Shown piece by piece: positions 53,250 through 62,320 of a DNA stretch of 64,000 bases. The notes under the pieces are model-generated. The model made no database searches. It had not been told where the DNA came from and was given only the letters and a program-made list of their open reading frames with translations. Both the position numbers and the translations under genes were made by a program. This DNA comes from Acetobacteraceae bacterium (lineage in GTDB: Bacteria; Pseudomonadota; Alphaproteobacteria; Acetobacterales; Acetobacteraceae): the NCBI GenBank assembly GCA_021732665.1, contig JAKFUL010000005.1, forward strand, positions 1-64,000. The letters are read 5' to 3'. Each line of letters begins with the position of its first letter. The first letter of the stretch is position 1.

Positions 53250-53873
53250 ATGCCGACCTGGACCAACGCCCTTTTCATCGACCACGCCGCCCTGCGCCTG
53301 CCCTGGCGCAACTGGGGCGTGGTAGAGGCCGGGCGGCTCTACCGCTCCAACCACCCCCTGCCCTTCCAGCTGCGCGCCGCGGTGCGCAGCCATGGCATCC
53401 GCACCCTGCTCAATCTGCGCGGCCATCGGGAGAGCTGTGGCGCCGATGCGCTGAGCCGGCGGGAGGCCGCCTCCCTCGGCCTCATCCATGCCGACGCCCC
53501 CTTCGAATCGCGCGGCGCCCCACATCGCGACCGGATCGAGCGCCTGGCCGCCATGCTGCCGGACTTGCCCGAGCCCATCCTCATCCACTGCAAATCCGGC
53601 GCCGACCGCACCGGCCTCATCGCCGCCATCTGGCTCCTGCTGCAAGACCGCCCGCCGGCCGAAGCGGCCGCGCAACTCTCCTGGCGCCACGGCCACATCG
53701 CCGCCGCGCGGACCGGAATCCTGGACGCCTTCATCGCCACCTATGCCCGGGCCTGGCCCAAACCCTTCCTGCAATGGCTGCGGGAGGATTACGACGAAGT
53801 CGCATTGCGGGCGGGCTTCCGCAGCAGGGGATGGGCCGATATGTTGACAGACAACCTGCTTCGCCGTGAATAG
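53250..53873 (+). CDS. Dual-specificity/tyrosine phosphatase-family protein
   Basis: The 207-residue product has the P-loop HCKSGADRTGLIAAIWLL (CX5R) near residue 113 and an upstream GIRTLLNLRG, where a general acid would lie. It resembles atypical dual-specificity phosphatases of the DSP-PTPLA or Siw14 type. The substrate could be a phosphoprotein or an inositol pyrophosphate. It starts 28 bases after a TctC stop and is followed by the spermidine-synthase-like gene 69 bases on; no link is evident. Confidence 0.85.
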   Translation: MPTWTNALFIDHAALRLPWRNWGVVEAGRLYRSNHPLPFQLRAAVRSHGIRTLLNLRGHRESCGADALSRREAASLGLIHADAPFESRGAPHRDRIERLAAMLPDLPEPILIHCKSGADRTGLIAAIWLLLQDRPPAEAAAQLSWRHGHIAAARTGILDAFIATYARAWPKPFLQWLREDYDEVALRAGFRSRGWADMLTDNLLRRE

Positions 53874-53942
53874 ATGGATTTCCCGCCATTTTTTGGCCAT
53901 GAGAGGAGGGCAATCAGCCCCCTCTTTGAGGGTTGAGGCAGC

Positions 53943-56219
53943 ATGCCGCGTTTGATGTTGGCGTTCTTTTTCTCAGGGTTCGCGGCGCTGCTGTGCCAGA
54001 TCATCTGGCAGCGCATGCTCGGCATATTCGCCGGCAGCGACACCGTCTCCGCCGCCCTGGTGGTGGGCTCCTTCCTGGCGGGGCTGGGCCTGGGCTCCAT
54101 CATCGGCGCGCGGGTGGCGGACAGGCTGTCGCCCCATCGCGCGCTGCTGGGCTTCGCGCTGTGCGAGGCCGGGATCGCGCTCTGCGCGCTGCTCTCCAAG
54201 GGCTTTCTTTATGATGTGATCGCCATCGGCCTGGCCGATGCGGTGCAGAGCAACCTCGCCGTGTTCGCCCTGTGCTTCGCCGGCCTGGTCATTCCCACCA
54301 CCCTGATGGGCGCCTCGCTGCCGCTGCTGGCGCGGGCGGTGACGATCAGCCTGGAGACCGCGGCCTCTCGCATCGGCGCGCTGTATGGGCTGAACACGCT
54401 GGGCGCCGGGCTGGGCGCGCTGGTCGGCGGCTGGCTGATCGTGGGGCAGTTCGGCTTCGTCGCGTCGCTCTGGCTGGCGGCGGCGCTCAACCTGACGGCG
54501 GCGGCATTGGCGCTGAGCCTGCTGTCGGGCATGTCGCGCACCGTGCCCGGCCCGCGTGCGGCGGCCGCGCCCGCGGCCAGCTTCGGCTCGCTGCCGCTGT
54601 GGTGCCTGCTGGTCTTCCTCTCCGGCTACGTGATCGTGGCGCTGGAGATCCTCTGGGTGCGGCTGCTGGGCCAGGTCGGGCAGTATCACGCCTATCTCTT
54701 CCCCACGATCCTGGGCGTCTTCCTGCTGGCCGACGGGCTGGGCATGGCGTTGGCGGCGCGCATGGTGCGCCACATGGCGGACCCCAGGCCCGCCTTCTTC
54801 TACGCCCAGGGGGCGGGCTTCGTGCTGAGCGTGGTGCTCATCCTGGCGATGTGGCTGGGCGTTGGGCATTGGCCGCTCGATCCGCTGCTGGCGGTGGATT
54901 TCCATCGCTTCGGGCCCGACGCGCTGGCGGCCAGCACCTTGCTCATTGTGGCGCTGGTGGCGCCGCCCGCCTTCCTCATCGGCATGACCTTCCCCTTCGT
55001 GCAGCGCGCGGTCCAGCAGGATCTGGCCAGCGTGGGCGCGCGGGTGGGCTGGGTGCAGCTGGCCAATATCCTGGGCAATGCCGCGGGCTCCATCTTCACC
55101 GGCATCGTCACCTTGCACCTGTGGGGCAGCATGGGCACCCTGCTGCTGCTGGCCGTGCTCTCGGCCTTGCTGTTGCTGGGCTGGTTGACCCAGCAGCGCG
55201 GCGCGCCGCGGCGGGTCACCATGGGCCTGCTGGCCGCCACCATCGCCCTGGCGGCGTTGCTGCCCGGCAATGAGCGGTTCTGGCAGCACATGCATGGCCA
55301 GGCGCCGGGCAGCTTCGCCGCCTGGGCCGAGGACCGCTCGGGCGTCGCCTTCTATCGCTCACGCGCCGACGAGGCCGATCGCGCCCAGGGCCGTTTCTTC
55401 ATCATGGGCCATGGCCAGGGCTTCGTGCCCTTCCTGGACATCCACATGCTTCTCGGGGTGCTGGGGCCCTTGGTCCATCCGGCGCCCGAGCGCGTGCTGG
55501 CCATCGGCGTGGGCAGTGGCGGCACGCCCTACGGCGCCACCGTCAACCCCGCCACGCGCTCGATACGCGCCATCGAACTGGTGCGGCCGGTGCTGGACAC
55601 TTTGGGCGAGATCGCCGCCGCGCAGCCGCAAGGGGGCGTGGCCGCGCTGTTGCGCGACCCTCGGGTCAGCCTGGAATATGGCGATGGCAGGCGGGCGCTG
55701 ACGCGGGGCGATGAGCTGTATGATGTGATCGAGGCGGATGCGATCCTGCCGCAATCCTCCCATTCCGGCATGCTCTACAGCGCGGAATTCCTGGCCCAGG
55801 TGCGCGAGAGGCTGGCGCCGGGTGGGCTCTATGTGCAATGGGCGCCCTCCTGGCGGGTGGTCGACACATTCGCCGCGGTCTTCCCCCATGCCGTGTTGCT
55901 GCGCCCGGCCAGCATCATGATCGGCTCCGACCGGCCGATCGAGCTCGACCTGCAGGCGCTGCTCGCCCGGCTGCGGCAGCCCGACGTCGTGCAGTTCTTC
56001 CAGCGCGGCAATCCTGCCATCGGCGATGTGGCTGGGTTGATCGCCGATCAGCCGCAGCACTGGAATCCCGGTACGCCGCGGGTGGAGCCGCCGCTGACCG
56101 ACATGTTCCCGCGCGACGAGTTCTTCCTCAACCACGCGGCGCAGGGGGTGTGGCAGGCGCGGCCGCAAGCCTCGGCCGGCGGTCGCCTGGGTGGCGCGGA
56201 GGCCGCGGTTCGGCGCTGA
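53943..56219 (+). CDS. Fused membrane protein/spermidine-synthase-like protein
   Basis: The 758-residue product has about 12 N-terminal membrane spans in a paired pattern (MLAFFFSGFAALLCQIIWQRML, PTTLMGASLPLLARAV, PAFLIGMTFPFVQRAV). A soluble C-terminal methyltransferase-like domain (VLAIGVGSGGTPYGATVNP, YDVIEADAILPQSSHSGML, RLAPGGLYVQWAP) resembles spermidine synthase. The canonical catalytic DxxDP is altered to EADAILP, so aminopropyl transfer is doubtful. Such fusions are common but uncharacterised; transport or export coupled to a transferase is possible. The ATG follows GAGG and lies 69 bases after the phosphatase gene. Confidence 0.85.
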   Translation: MPRLMLAFFFSGFAALLCQIIWQRMLGIFAGSDTVSAALVVGSFLAGLGLGSIIGARVADRLSPHRALLGFALCEAGIALCALLSKGFLYDVIAIGLADAVQSNLAVFALCFAGLVIPTTLMGASLPLLARAVTISLETAASRIGALYGLNTLGAGLGALVGGWLIVGQFGFVASLWLAAALNLTAAALALSLLSGMSRTVPGPRAAAAPAASFGSLPLWCLLVFLSGYVIVALEILWVRLLGQVGQYHAYLFPTILGVFLLADGLGMALAARMVRHMADPRPAFFYAQGAGFVLSVVLILAMWLGVGHWPLDPLLAVDFHRFGPDALAASTLLIVALVAPPAFLIGMTFPFVQRAVQQDLASVGARVGWVQLANILGNAAGSIFTGIVTLHLWGSMGTLLLLAVLSALLLLGWLTQQRGAPRRVTMGLLAATIALAALLPGNERFWQHMHGQAPGSFAAWAEDRSGVAFYRSRADEADRAQGRFFIMGHGQGFVPFLDIHMLLGVLGPLVHPAPERVLAIGVGSGGTPYGATVNPATRSIRAIELVRPVLDTLGEIAAAQPQGGVAALLRDPRVSLEYGDGRRALTRGDELYDVIEADAILPQSSHSGMLYSAEFLAQVRERLAPGGLYVQWAPSWRVVDTFAAVFPHAVLLRPASIMIGSDRPIELDLQALLARLRQPDVVQFFQRGNPAIGDVAGLIADQPQHWNPGTPRVEPPLTDMFPRDEFFLNHAAQGVWQARPQASAGGRLGGAEAAVRR

Positions 56220-56320
56220 ACCATGCTCCGCCGGGGTGGAGAATGATTCTGCCATGCTGGGGAGGATTATTCGCCGCCCCGGCGATTCCACCGCGGCGGT
56301 TCATGCTCTACAGAAAGCCC

Positions 56321-56773
56321 ATGAACCTGCGCACCGAATTCACCGAAGCGATGAAGACCAGCATGAAGGCCGGCGATGCACCGCGCACTTCGACCATCCG
56401 GATGATCATCGCGAAGATGAAGGACAGCGACATCGCCGCGCGCCCAGGCCCGGTCCTGGATGATCAGGCGCTGGTCGGCATGCTGCGCGGCATGGTGAAG
56501 AGCCGGCGCGAATCGGTGGAGATGTACCGCCAGGGCAACCGGCCGGAGCTCGCCGAGAAGGAGGAGGCCGAGATCGCCGTGATCGAGGCCTTCCTGCCGG
56601 CGCAGATGGATGATGCCGCCATCGCCGCCGCAGTGGCCGAGGCCGTGGCTGAGACCGGCGCCCGCTCGATCAAGGAGATGGGGAAGGTCGTGGCGGCCCT
56701 TCGGGCGAAGCATGGCCCCGCGCTGGACATGGGCCGCGCCGGGCCGGTGGTGAAGGCGGCACTGGGCGGCTAG
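56321..56773 (+). CDS. GatB/YqeY domain-containing protein
   Basis: The 150-residue product (MNLRTEFTEAMKTSMKAGDAPRTSTIRMI) is a YqeY-type GatB/Yqey domain protein with KSRRESVEMYRQGNRPELAEKEEAEI and FLPAQMDD, at the family's normal length. It resembles the tRNA-binding tail of GatB/GatE; in other bacteria yqeY lies next to dnaG and rpoD, as here. The function is not established. The ATG at 56303 is an alternative start. Its stop overlaps that of the convergent DUF3126 gene by four bases (CTAG). Confidence 0.92.
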   Translation: MNLRTEFTEAMKTSMKAGDAPRTSTIRMIIAKMKDSDIAARPGPVLDDQALVGMLRGMVKSRRESVEMYRQGNRPELAEKEEAEIAVIEAFLPAQMDDAAIAAAVAEAVAETGARSIKEMGKVVAALRAKHGPALDMGRAGPVVKAALGG

Positions 56774-56979
56774 GCGAGGTCTTCGCTGAGAATGGTGATG
56801 GTCACGTGATAGGCCACCTCACCATCCTCGGCGTCACGGTCCACCGTGCCGATCACCTCGCCATCGGCAAGCAGCTCGACGGGGCCGTTGCGGGTCTGCG
56901 CCGCCCGGATGGTCAGCTTCGGGCTGCCGGTCAGGCGGCGGAGATGAGCCTGGACGGCCTGGATTTCTGCGGGTTTCAT
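56770..56979 (-). CDS. DUF3126 family protein
   Basis: The 69-residue protein (MKPAEIQAVQAHLRRLTGS, DGEVIGTVDRDAEDGEVAYHVTITIL) matches the short DUF3126 family found in alphaproteobacteria. Its function is unknown. It is convergent with yqeY, the two stop codons sharing CTAG, and divergent from dnaG with about 124 bases between. The track ORF starting far upstream is noise. Confidence 0.85.
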   Translation of the reverse strand: MKPAEIQAVQAHLRRLTGSPKLTIRAAQTRNGPVELLADGEVIGTVDRDAEDGEVAYHVTITILSEDLA

Positions 56980-57103
56980 GTCATGTGCATAGCCGGGCTT
57001 GCCGGGCAAGTTAATCCCCGGCCCCGCTTCATCCCCAGGATCAACAGCGCGGGCGTCGCCATTGGGGTAGCAGACTGGGCGCGGCGGGCATAAAGCCCTG
57101 ACA

Positions 57104-58873
57104 ATGGCGCTGCCCCCGCAATTCCTGGATGAGCTCCGCGCCCGCACTCCAATGCACGCGCTCGTCGCGCGAAAGGTGCGGCTGCAGAAATCCGGCCGGC
57201 AATGGAAAGGCTGCTGCCCCTTCCATGGCGAGAAGACACCCAGTTTCTACGTCTATGATGACGGTTTCCACTGCTTCGGCTGCGGCGCGCATGGCGATGC
57301 CATCAGCTTCGTCATGCGCAGCGATGGCGCCTCCTTCATCGAGGCGGTGGAGCGGCTTGCGTCCGAGGCCGGGCTGGAAGTGCCCAAGCCCACGCCGGAG
57401 ATGGCGGCGCGCGAGGCCCGGGCGCGCGACCTGCACGGCGTGCTCGATGCCGCCGCCGCCGCCTTCACCCGCCGGCTGCATTTGCCCGAAGGGCGGCCCG
57501 CGCTGGAATACCTCCGCCGCCGCCGCCTGACCGACGAGACCATCGCCCGTTTCGGCCTGGGCTGGTCCGGCGCTGGCCGCGGCGCGCTGGCGGGTGATCT
57601 GCGCGACCTGGGCATCGAGCCCGCCCAGCTTGTCGAGGCCGGGCTGATGCAGGAGCGCGAGCAGGCGACAGTGGACCTGTTCTTCAACCGGGTGATGTTC
57701 CCCATCCGCGACCGGCGGGGGCGGAGCATCAGCTTCGGCGGCCGGATCATGGGCGATGGCCAGCCGAAATACATCAATGGGCCGGAGACGGCGCTGTTCT
57801 CGAAGCGCCGCCAGCTATACGGCCTCGATCTGGCGCGCGAGGGGGTCTTTCGCGGGGCGCGCCTGGTGGTGGTGGAGGGCTACATGGACGTCATCGCCCT
57901 GCACCAGGCCGGCTTCAACGGCGCGGTGGCCCCGCTCGGCACCGCGCTCACCGCCGAACAGCTCGAAGCTCTTTGGGCGATCAGCCCCGAGCCGGTGCTG
58001 TGCTTCGATGGCGATGCCGCCGGCGGCCGCGCCGCCGCCCGCGCGGCCGAGGCAGCCCTGCCCCTGCTGGCGCCCGAACGCACGCTTCGCATCGCCACCC
58101 TGCCCGCCGGCCAGGACCCGGACGAGTTGATCGGCAAGGCCGGGCCGGAGGCCTTCCAGCAGCGCCTGGAGGCGGCCGAACCCCTGGCCCGCGCGCTCTT
58201 CCGACTGCTCGGCGCCGGGCGGCCGATGCTGACGCCGGAGGAGCGCGCGGGCTTCCGCAACAGGCTGACGGAAGCGGCCAGCCTGATCCCGGACAAATCC
58301 CTTGCCAGCGAATACCGCCGCGCGCTGCTGGAGGATTTCTATGCCGGCAGCCGGCGTGGCGCGAAGCCGCCGAAAGCCGTGATGGCGCGGCCGTTGCCCG
58401 GCAGCAATGCCCGCGCGGCGCAGGCCCGCGCGCTGCTTGCCTGCCTGCTGAACCACCCGTGGCTGCTGCCCGAGATCGAGGAACCGCTTGGCCTTCTCGA
58501 CCTGCCCGAAGGCCCCGCCACGCAGCTTTGCGCCGCCCTGCTGGAAGGCCTGCAATCCGGCTGGCCGCTGGAACCCGAACCGCTGCATGCCGCGCTGCGC
58601 GAGCATGGCGCGACCGATGCCCTGGACTGGGCCTTGACGACCCCCGCCCTGCCGCAGGGCGCGAGGCCGGGCGCCCAGCCGGCCGAGGCGGCGGATTGCT
58701 TCTGGCATTTCTTCCATTGGCTGCGTGGCCGCGCCCCGCTGCTGGAGGATCTGGCGGTGGCACGCGAAGACGCCGCCACCTCCTGGGAGGAGAATATCCG
58801 CCGCGTGGTTCTGCTGAAGGAGGCGCTGGACGCGCATGGCAGGGGTGAGATCGAGGGCGACCAGGGCCGCTGA
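57104..58873 (+). CDS. dnaG: DNA primase
   Basis: The 589-residue product has the CHC2 zinc ribbon (GCCPFHGEKTPSF, FHCFGCGAHGDAISF), the RNA polymerase core with the RPFG-like FGGRIMGDGQPKYINGPET and the toprim motifs VVEGYMDVIALHQAG and CFDGDAAGGRAAARA. A C-terminal helicase-binding domain follows. It makes RNA primers for Okazaki fragments. It precedes rpoD by 144 bases, the conserved macromolecular-synthesis order. Confidence 0.96.
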   Translation: MALPPQFLDELRARTPMHALVARKVRLQKSGRQWKGCCPFHGEKTPSFYVYDDGFHCFGCGAHGDAISFVMRSDGASFIEAVERLASEAGLEVPKPTPEMAAREARARDLHGVLDAAAAAFTRRLHLPEGRPALEYLRRRRLTDETIARFGLGWSGAGRGALAGDLRDLGIEPAQLVEAGLMQEREQATVDLFFNRVMFPIRDRRGRSISFGGRIMGDGQPKYINGPETALFSKRRQLYGLDLAREGVFRGARLVVVEGYMDVIALHQAGFNGAVAPLGTALTAEQLEALWAISPEPVLCFDGDAAGGRAAARAAEAALPLLAPERTLRIATLPAGQDPDELIGKAGPEAFQQRLEAAEPLARALFRLLGAGRPMLTPEERAGFRNRLTEAASLIPDKSLASEYRRALLEDFYAGSRRGAKPPKAVMARPLPGSNARAAQARALLACLLNHPWLLPEIEEPLGLLDLPEGPATQLCAALLEGLQSGWPLEPEPLHAALREHGATDALDWALTTPALPQGARPGAQPAEAADCFWHFFHWLRGRAPLLEDLAVAREDAATSWEENIRRVVLLKEALDAHGRGEIEGDQGR

Positions 58874-59017
58874 GCGGCAGAACAGACACAGCTTGTGACA
58901 TTTTCATCTGTCGATTCGCAGACGGGGTGGTGAACCAGCCCTGCCGCATTCCATATGCAACGACCTGTCTTCACCCGCGCAACGCCGGCGCGGCCGAAAA
59001 TTAACGGAGTTTTACGT

Positions 59018-60937
59018 ATGGCCACCAAACCGGGCACCAGCACCGAAACCACGGAAGCGCGCGACGAAGCCGTCGAAGGCGTGATGCTCGACATCCAGTC
59101 GGCCGCGGTGAAGAAGCTGATCGCCCGGGGCAAGGAGCGCGGCTTCGTCACCGTCGATGAGGTGAACGCCGTCCTGCCCTCCGAGCAGGTCTCCTCCGAG
59201 ATGATCGAGGACACGCTGGCCATGCTCAGCGAGAGCGGGATCACGGTGGTCGAGGCCGAGGAGGGCGAGGACGCCGACAGCCCCAAGCCCGTTACCGCCA
59301 AGGCCGAGGATGGCGAGGAGAAGGAAGAGGAAGAGAGCGGCGGCAACGTCGACGAGGACACCATTGGGCGTACTGACGACCCGGTGCGGATGTATCTGCG
59401 CGAGATGGGCTCCGTCGAACTGCTGAGCCGCGAGGGCGAGATCGCCATCGCCAAGCGGATCGAGGCCGGCCGCGACATGATGATCGGCGGGCTTTGCGAA
59501 AGCCCGCTGACCTTCAAGGCGATCATCGCCTGGCATGAGGCGGTGCGCGAGGGCCGCATGCTGCTGCGCGACGTGATCGACCTGGAAGCCACCAACCAGG
59601 CCGACATGCCGGAAGGGGCGAGCACCGAGCCAGAGGAATTCGAGGAGGGTGACGAGGAGGGCTCGATCGGCCTGTCGCTCTCTGCCCTGGAAGAGAAGCT
59701 GAAGCCCGAGGCGCTGGCAGCCTTCGAAGCCATCGAGACGATCTATTCCAAGCTCGGCAAGCTCTCCGCCAAGCGGATGGATGTGTACACCGGGGGCGGC
59801 GAACTCGCGGGGCGGTCGGAGAAGACCTACGAGAAGAGCCGCACCGAGTTGGTGGCGCTGGTCGAGAAGGTGCACCTGCACAACAACCGCATCGAGGAGC
59901 TGGTCGAGCAGCTGAAGCTGCTCAACAAGCGCCTCGTCGCGATGGACGGGCAGGTGCTGCGGCTGGCCGAGGCGCATAAGGTGAAGCGCGAGGATTTCCT
60001 GGCGGAATGGCGCGGGCATGAGCTGGACCCGGCCTGGTTCGACCGGATCTCCAAGCTGAAATCCAAATCCTGGCAGGCCTTCGCCGCGAAATCGCAGGAC
60101 GACGTGGAGAAGGTGCGCGCCCATATCGGCGCGGTCGCCGCCGAGACCGGCCTGCCGGTGGCGGAATTCCGCCGCGTCTACGCCACCGTCAGCCGTGGCG
60201 AGCGCGACATGACCGTCGCCAAGAAGGAGATGATCGAGGCGAATCTGCGCCTCGTCATCTCCATCGCCAAGAAATACACCAATCGCGGGCTGCAATTCCT
60301 CGACCTGATCCAGGAAGGCAATATCGGCCTGATGAAGGCGGTGGATAAGTTCGAATACCGCCGCGGCTACAAGTTCAGCACCTATGCGACGTGGTGGATC
60401 CGCCAGGCGATCACCCGTTCCATCGCCGACCAGGCGCGCACCATCCGCATCCCCGTCCACATGATCGAGACGATCAACAAGCTGGTCCGCACCAGCCGCC
60501 AGATGCTGCACGAGATCGGCCGCGAGCCGCAGCCGGAGGAACTGGCCGAAAAGCTCGGCATGCCGCTGGAGAAAGTCCGAAAGGTGCTGAAGATCGCCAA
60601 GGAGCCGATCTCGCTGGAAACGCCCATCGGCGATGAGGAGGACAGCCATCTCGGCGACTTCATCGAGGACAAGAACGCCATCATCCCGCTGGACGCCGCC
60701 ATCCAGACCAATTTGCGCGAGCAGACGACGAAGGTGTTGTCCTCCCTCACCCCGCGCGAGGAGCGCGTGCTGCGCATGCGCTTCGGCATCGGCATGAACA
60801 CCGACCACACGCTGGAGGAGGTCGGCCAGCAGTTCAACGTGACGCGCGAGCGCATCCGGCAGATCGAGGCCAAGGCGCTGCGCAAGCTCAAGCACCCCAG
60901 CCGGTCGCGCAAGCTACGGAGCTTCCTGGAGCAGTAG
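59018..60937 (+). CDS. rpoD: RNA polymerase sigma factor RpoD (primary sigma)
   Basis: The 639-residue product has an acidic region 1.1 and spacer ([20 protein letters not shown]), region 1.2 ([20 protein letters not shown]) and region 2 ([39 protein letters not shown]). Region 3 ([19 protein letters not shown]) and region 4 ([30 protein letters not shown]) complete it. It directs core polymerase to housekeeping promoters. GGAG lies nine bases before the ATG. It follows dnaG; the GNAT gene starts one base after its stop. Confidence 0.97.
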   Translation: MATKPGTSTETTEARDEAVEGVMLDIQSAAVKKLIARGKERGFVTVDEVNAVLPSEQVSSEMIEDTLAMLSESGITVVEAEEGEDADSPKPVTAKAEDGEEKEEEESGGNVDEDTIGRTDDPVRMYLREMGSVELLSREGEIAIAKRIEAGRDMMIGGLCESPLTFKAIIAWHEAVREGRMLLRDVIDLEATNQADMPEGASTEPEEFEEGDEEGSIGLSLSALEEKLKPEALAAFEAIETIYSKLGKLSAKRMDVYTGGGELAGRSEKTYEKSRTELVALVEKVHLHNNRIEELVEQLKLLNKRLVAMDGQVLRLAEAHKVKREDFLAEWRGHELDPAWFDRISKLKSKSWQAFAAKSQDDVEKVRAHIGAVAAETGLPVAEFRRVYATVSRGERDMTVAKKEMIEANLRLVISIAKKYTNRGLQFLDLIQEGNIGLMKAVDKFEYRRGYKFSTYATWWIRQAITRSIADQARTIRIPVHMIETINKLVRTSRQMLHEIGREPQPEELAEKLGMPLEKVRKVLKIAKEPISLETPIGDEEDSHLGDFIEDKNAIIPLDAAIQTNLREQTTKVLSSLTPREERVLRMRFGIGMNTDHTLEEVGQQFNVTRERIRQIEAKALRKLKHPSRSRKLRSFLEQ

Positions 60938-60938
60938 C

Positions 60939-61502
60939 GTGAAAGGCGTGCTCAACGTCGGCGTCGACGTCACCTTCCTGCGGATGGACCGGCCGGTGAT
61001 GGGCATGGTGCCCAGCCTGCCGGTGACGGCATCGGTTGTGGCGGTGCCGCGCTGCACCCTGGGATTCTACAGGTACCTCTACAACACCGTTGGCCAGGAT
61101 TACTGCTGGTGGCTGCGGCGCACCTTGTCGGACAGGGAACTGGCCGAGGTGCTGGGCGCGCCCACCCTCGAAATTCATGTGCTGATGTCCAAGGGCGAAC
61201 CGGCGGGATTCTATGAGCTGGACCGCGGGCAGGCACCGGTGGTGAACCTTTCCTATTTCGGCCTGATGCCCTGGGCCACCGGGCGCGGCCTGGGCTATGC
61301 CCTGCTGCACCACGCGATCTTCACGGCCTGGCAGGGCGGGCAATGCGCGGCGCTGACGGTCAACACCTGCACCGCCGATCACCCGCGCGCCCTGCCCAAC
61401 TACGTCAAGGCGGGCTTCCGGAAGCTGCGCACGGTGTCGGAGGAATGGCCGGTGCCGGAATCATTGGGACTGCGCATCCCAAAACACCTGGTGCTGGGTT
61501 GA
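60939..61502 (+). CDS. GNAT family N-acetyltransferase
   Basis: The 187-residue product has the acetyl-CoA-binding region as [19 protein letters not shown] (a variant of the R/Q-x-x-G-x-G/A motif), preceded by [12 protein letters not shown] and followed by [22 protein letters not shown]. It acetylates an unknown amine. The start is GTG; GGAG inside the rpoD end is eight bases before it, so it is probably translated from the rpoD message. Confidence 0.88.
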   Translation: MKGVLNVGVDVTFLRMDRPVMGMVPSLPVTASVVAVPRCTLGFYRYLYNTVGQDYCWWLRRTLSDRELAEVLGAPTLEIHVLMSKGEPAGFYELDRGQAPVVNLSYFGLMPWATGRGLGYALLHHAIFTAWQGGQCAALTVNTCTADHPRALPNYVKAGFRKLRTVSEEWPVPESLGLRIPKHLVLG

Positions 61503-61581
61503 CTGCGCCGACGGCGCTTTGTATCCACGCGCCTCCGCCCGGCCTTGGTCAGGCCCATTATTCACCCGTCAGGTTTTTCCG

Positions 61582-61707
61582 ATGAAGATCCGCAACAGCC
61601 TCAAATCCGCCAAGCTGCGGGACAAGAACTGCGTTGTCGTCCGCCGTCGCGGCCGGCTTTACGTGCTGAACAAGAAAAACCCGCGCTTCAAGGCCCGCCA
61701 GGGCTGA
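61582..61707 (+). CDS. rpmJ: 50S ribosomal protein L36, YkgO type
   Basis: The 41-residue product [20 protein letters not shown] with a C-terminal [13 protein letters not shown] is L36 of the zinc-free YkgO type, which lacks the four Cys/His zinc ligands. It binds 23S rRNA in the large subunit. It stands alone with its own terminator directly downstream, a usual situation in alphaproteobacteria. Confidence 0.95.
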   Translation: MKIRNSLKSAKLRDKNCVVVRRRGRLYVLNKKNPRFKARQG

Positions 61708-61712
61708 GTTCC

Positions 61713-61740
61713 GGGGGGGCTTCGGCCCCCCTTCGCTTTT
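61713..61740 (+). terminator. Rho-independent terminator after rpmJ
   Basis: Stem GGGGGGC and GCCCCCC with a TTCG tetraloop, followed by TTCGCTTTT. This is a typical strong terminator six bases after the rpmJ stop. Confidence 0.85.
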
Positions 61741-61858
61741 GCGCGCCTGGCCGAAGACCGCTTTCCCGCCATTGCCGCCGCCATCTCGGCTGCCCCCGTC
61801 GCGATCCGGTTGGGGAGACTTCGCCCTTGCCTGTAGCCAGCCCCCGCCTTGGGGTGTG

Positions 61859-62212
61859 TCAGCGCGGCAACCAGCGCTCCGTCCCCACGCCGCCATTCGG
61901 CCCCGCGGTCCATCGGCCCGCGAGCGAGCCATCCGCGCCCACCACATAGAGCGCCGTTCCGGTCTCGCGCTGCGCAAAGTAACCGAAAGCCAGCATCCCG
62001 TTCATCAGGATGCCGATGCCGTTGGTGACCTCGCCGGCCACCCGCCAGGTGGCGCGCCATGTCTCGGGGCCGGTGGCGGTCAGTTGCACGCTGCCGGTGT
62101 AGCGCGAGCCGTCCACGGCTGTGCCTTCCACCGCATAGGTGCCGCTGCGCTGCGCCTGGGCCGGCATGGCAAGGCCAAGGGCCGCAACGCCGGCCAGAAT
62201 GATCATTCGCAT
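61859..62212 (-). CDS. Small secreted hypothetical protein
   Basis: The 117-residue product has a signal peptide (MIILAGVAALGLAMPAQAQ) and a compact beta-rich domain (GTYAVEGTAVDGSRYTGSVQL, GIGILMNGMLAFGYFAQ, LYVVGADGSLAGRW). I do not recognise a family, although the regular strand pattern suggests a small periplasmic beta-barrel or beta-sandwich. GGGAG lies seven bases before the ATG. It is divergent from glcD, about 108 bases apart. Confidence 0.75.
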   Translation of the reverse strand: MRMIILAGVAALGLAMPAQAQRSGTYAVEGTAVDGSRYTGSVQLTATGPETWRATWRVAGEVTNGIGILMNGMLAFGYFAQRETGTALYVVGADGSLAGRWTAGPNGGVGTERWLPR

Positions 62213-62320
62213 GTGCGTCTCCCTTTTCATTGTGACGCCGCAATCTGACGATACCCTTGCGCGCCGGGCAAGCCATGCGGCAATGAGGGCGCAGCCCGCC
62301 ATGGGAAAGGACCGCCGCAG

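Noticed and set aside
59012-60895. A 627-residue minus-strand ORF opposite rpoD
   Set aside because: It is the antisense shadow of rpoD, with no family motifs and no ribosome-binding site.
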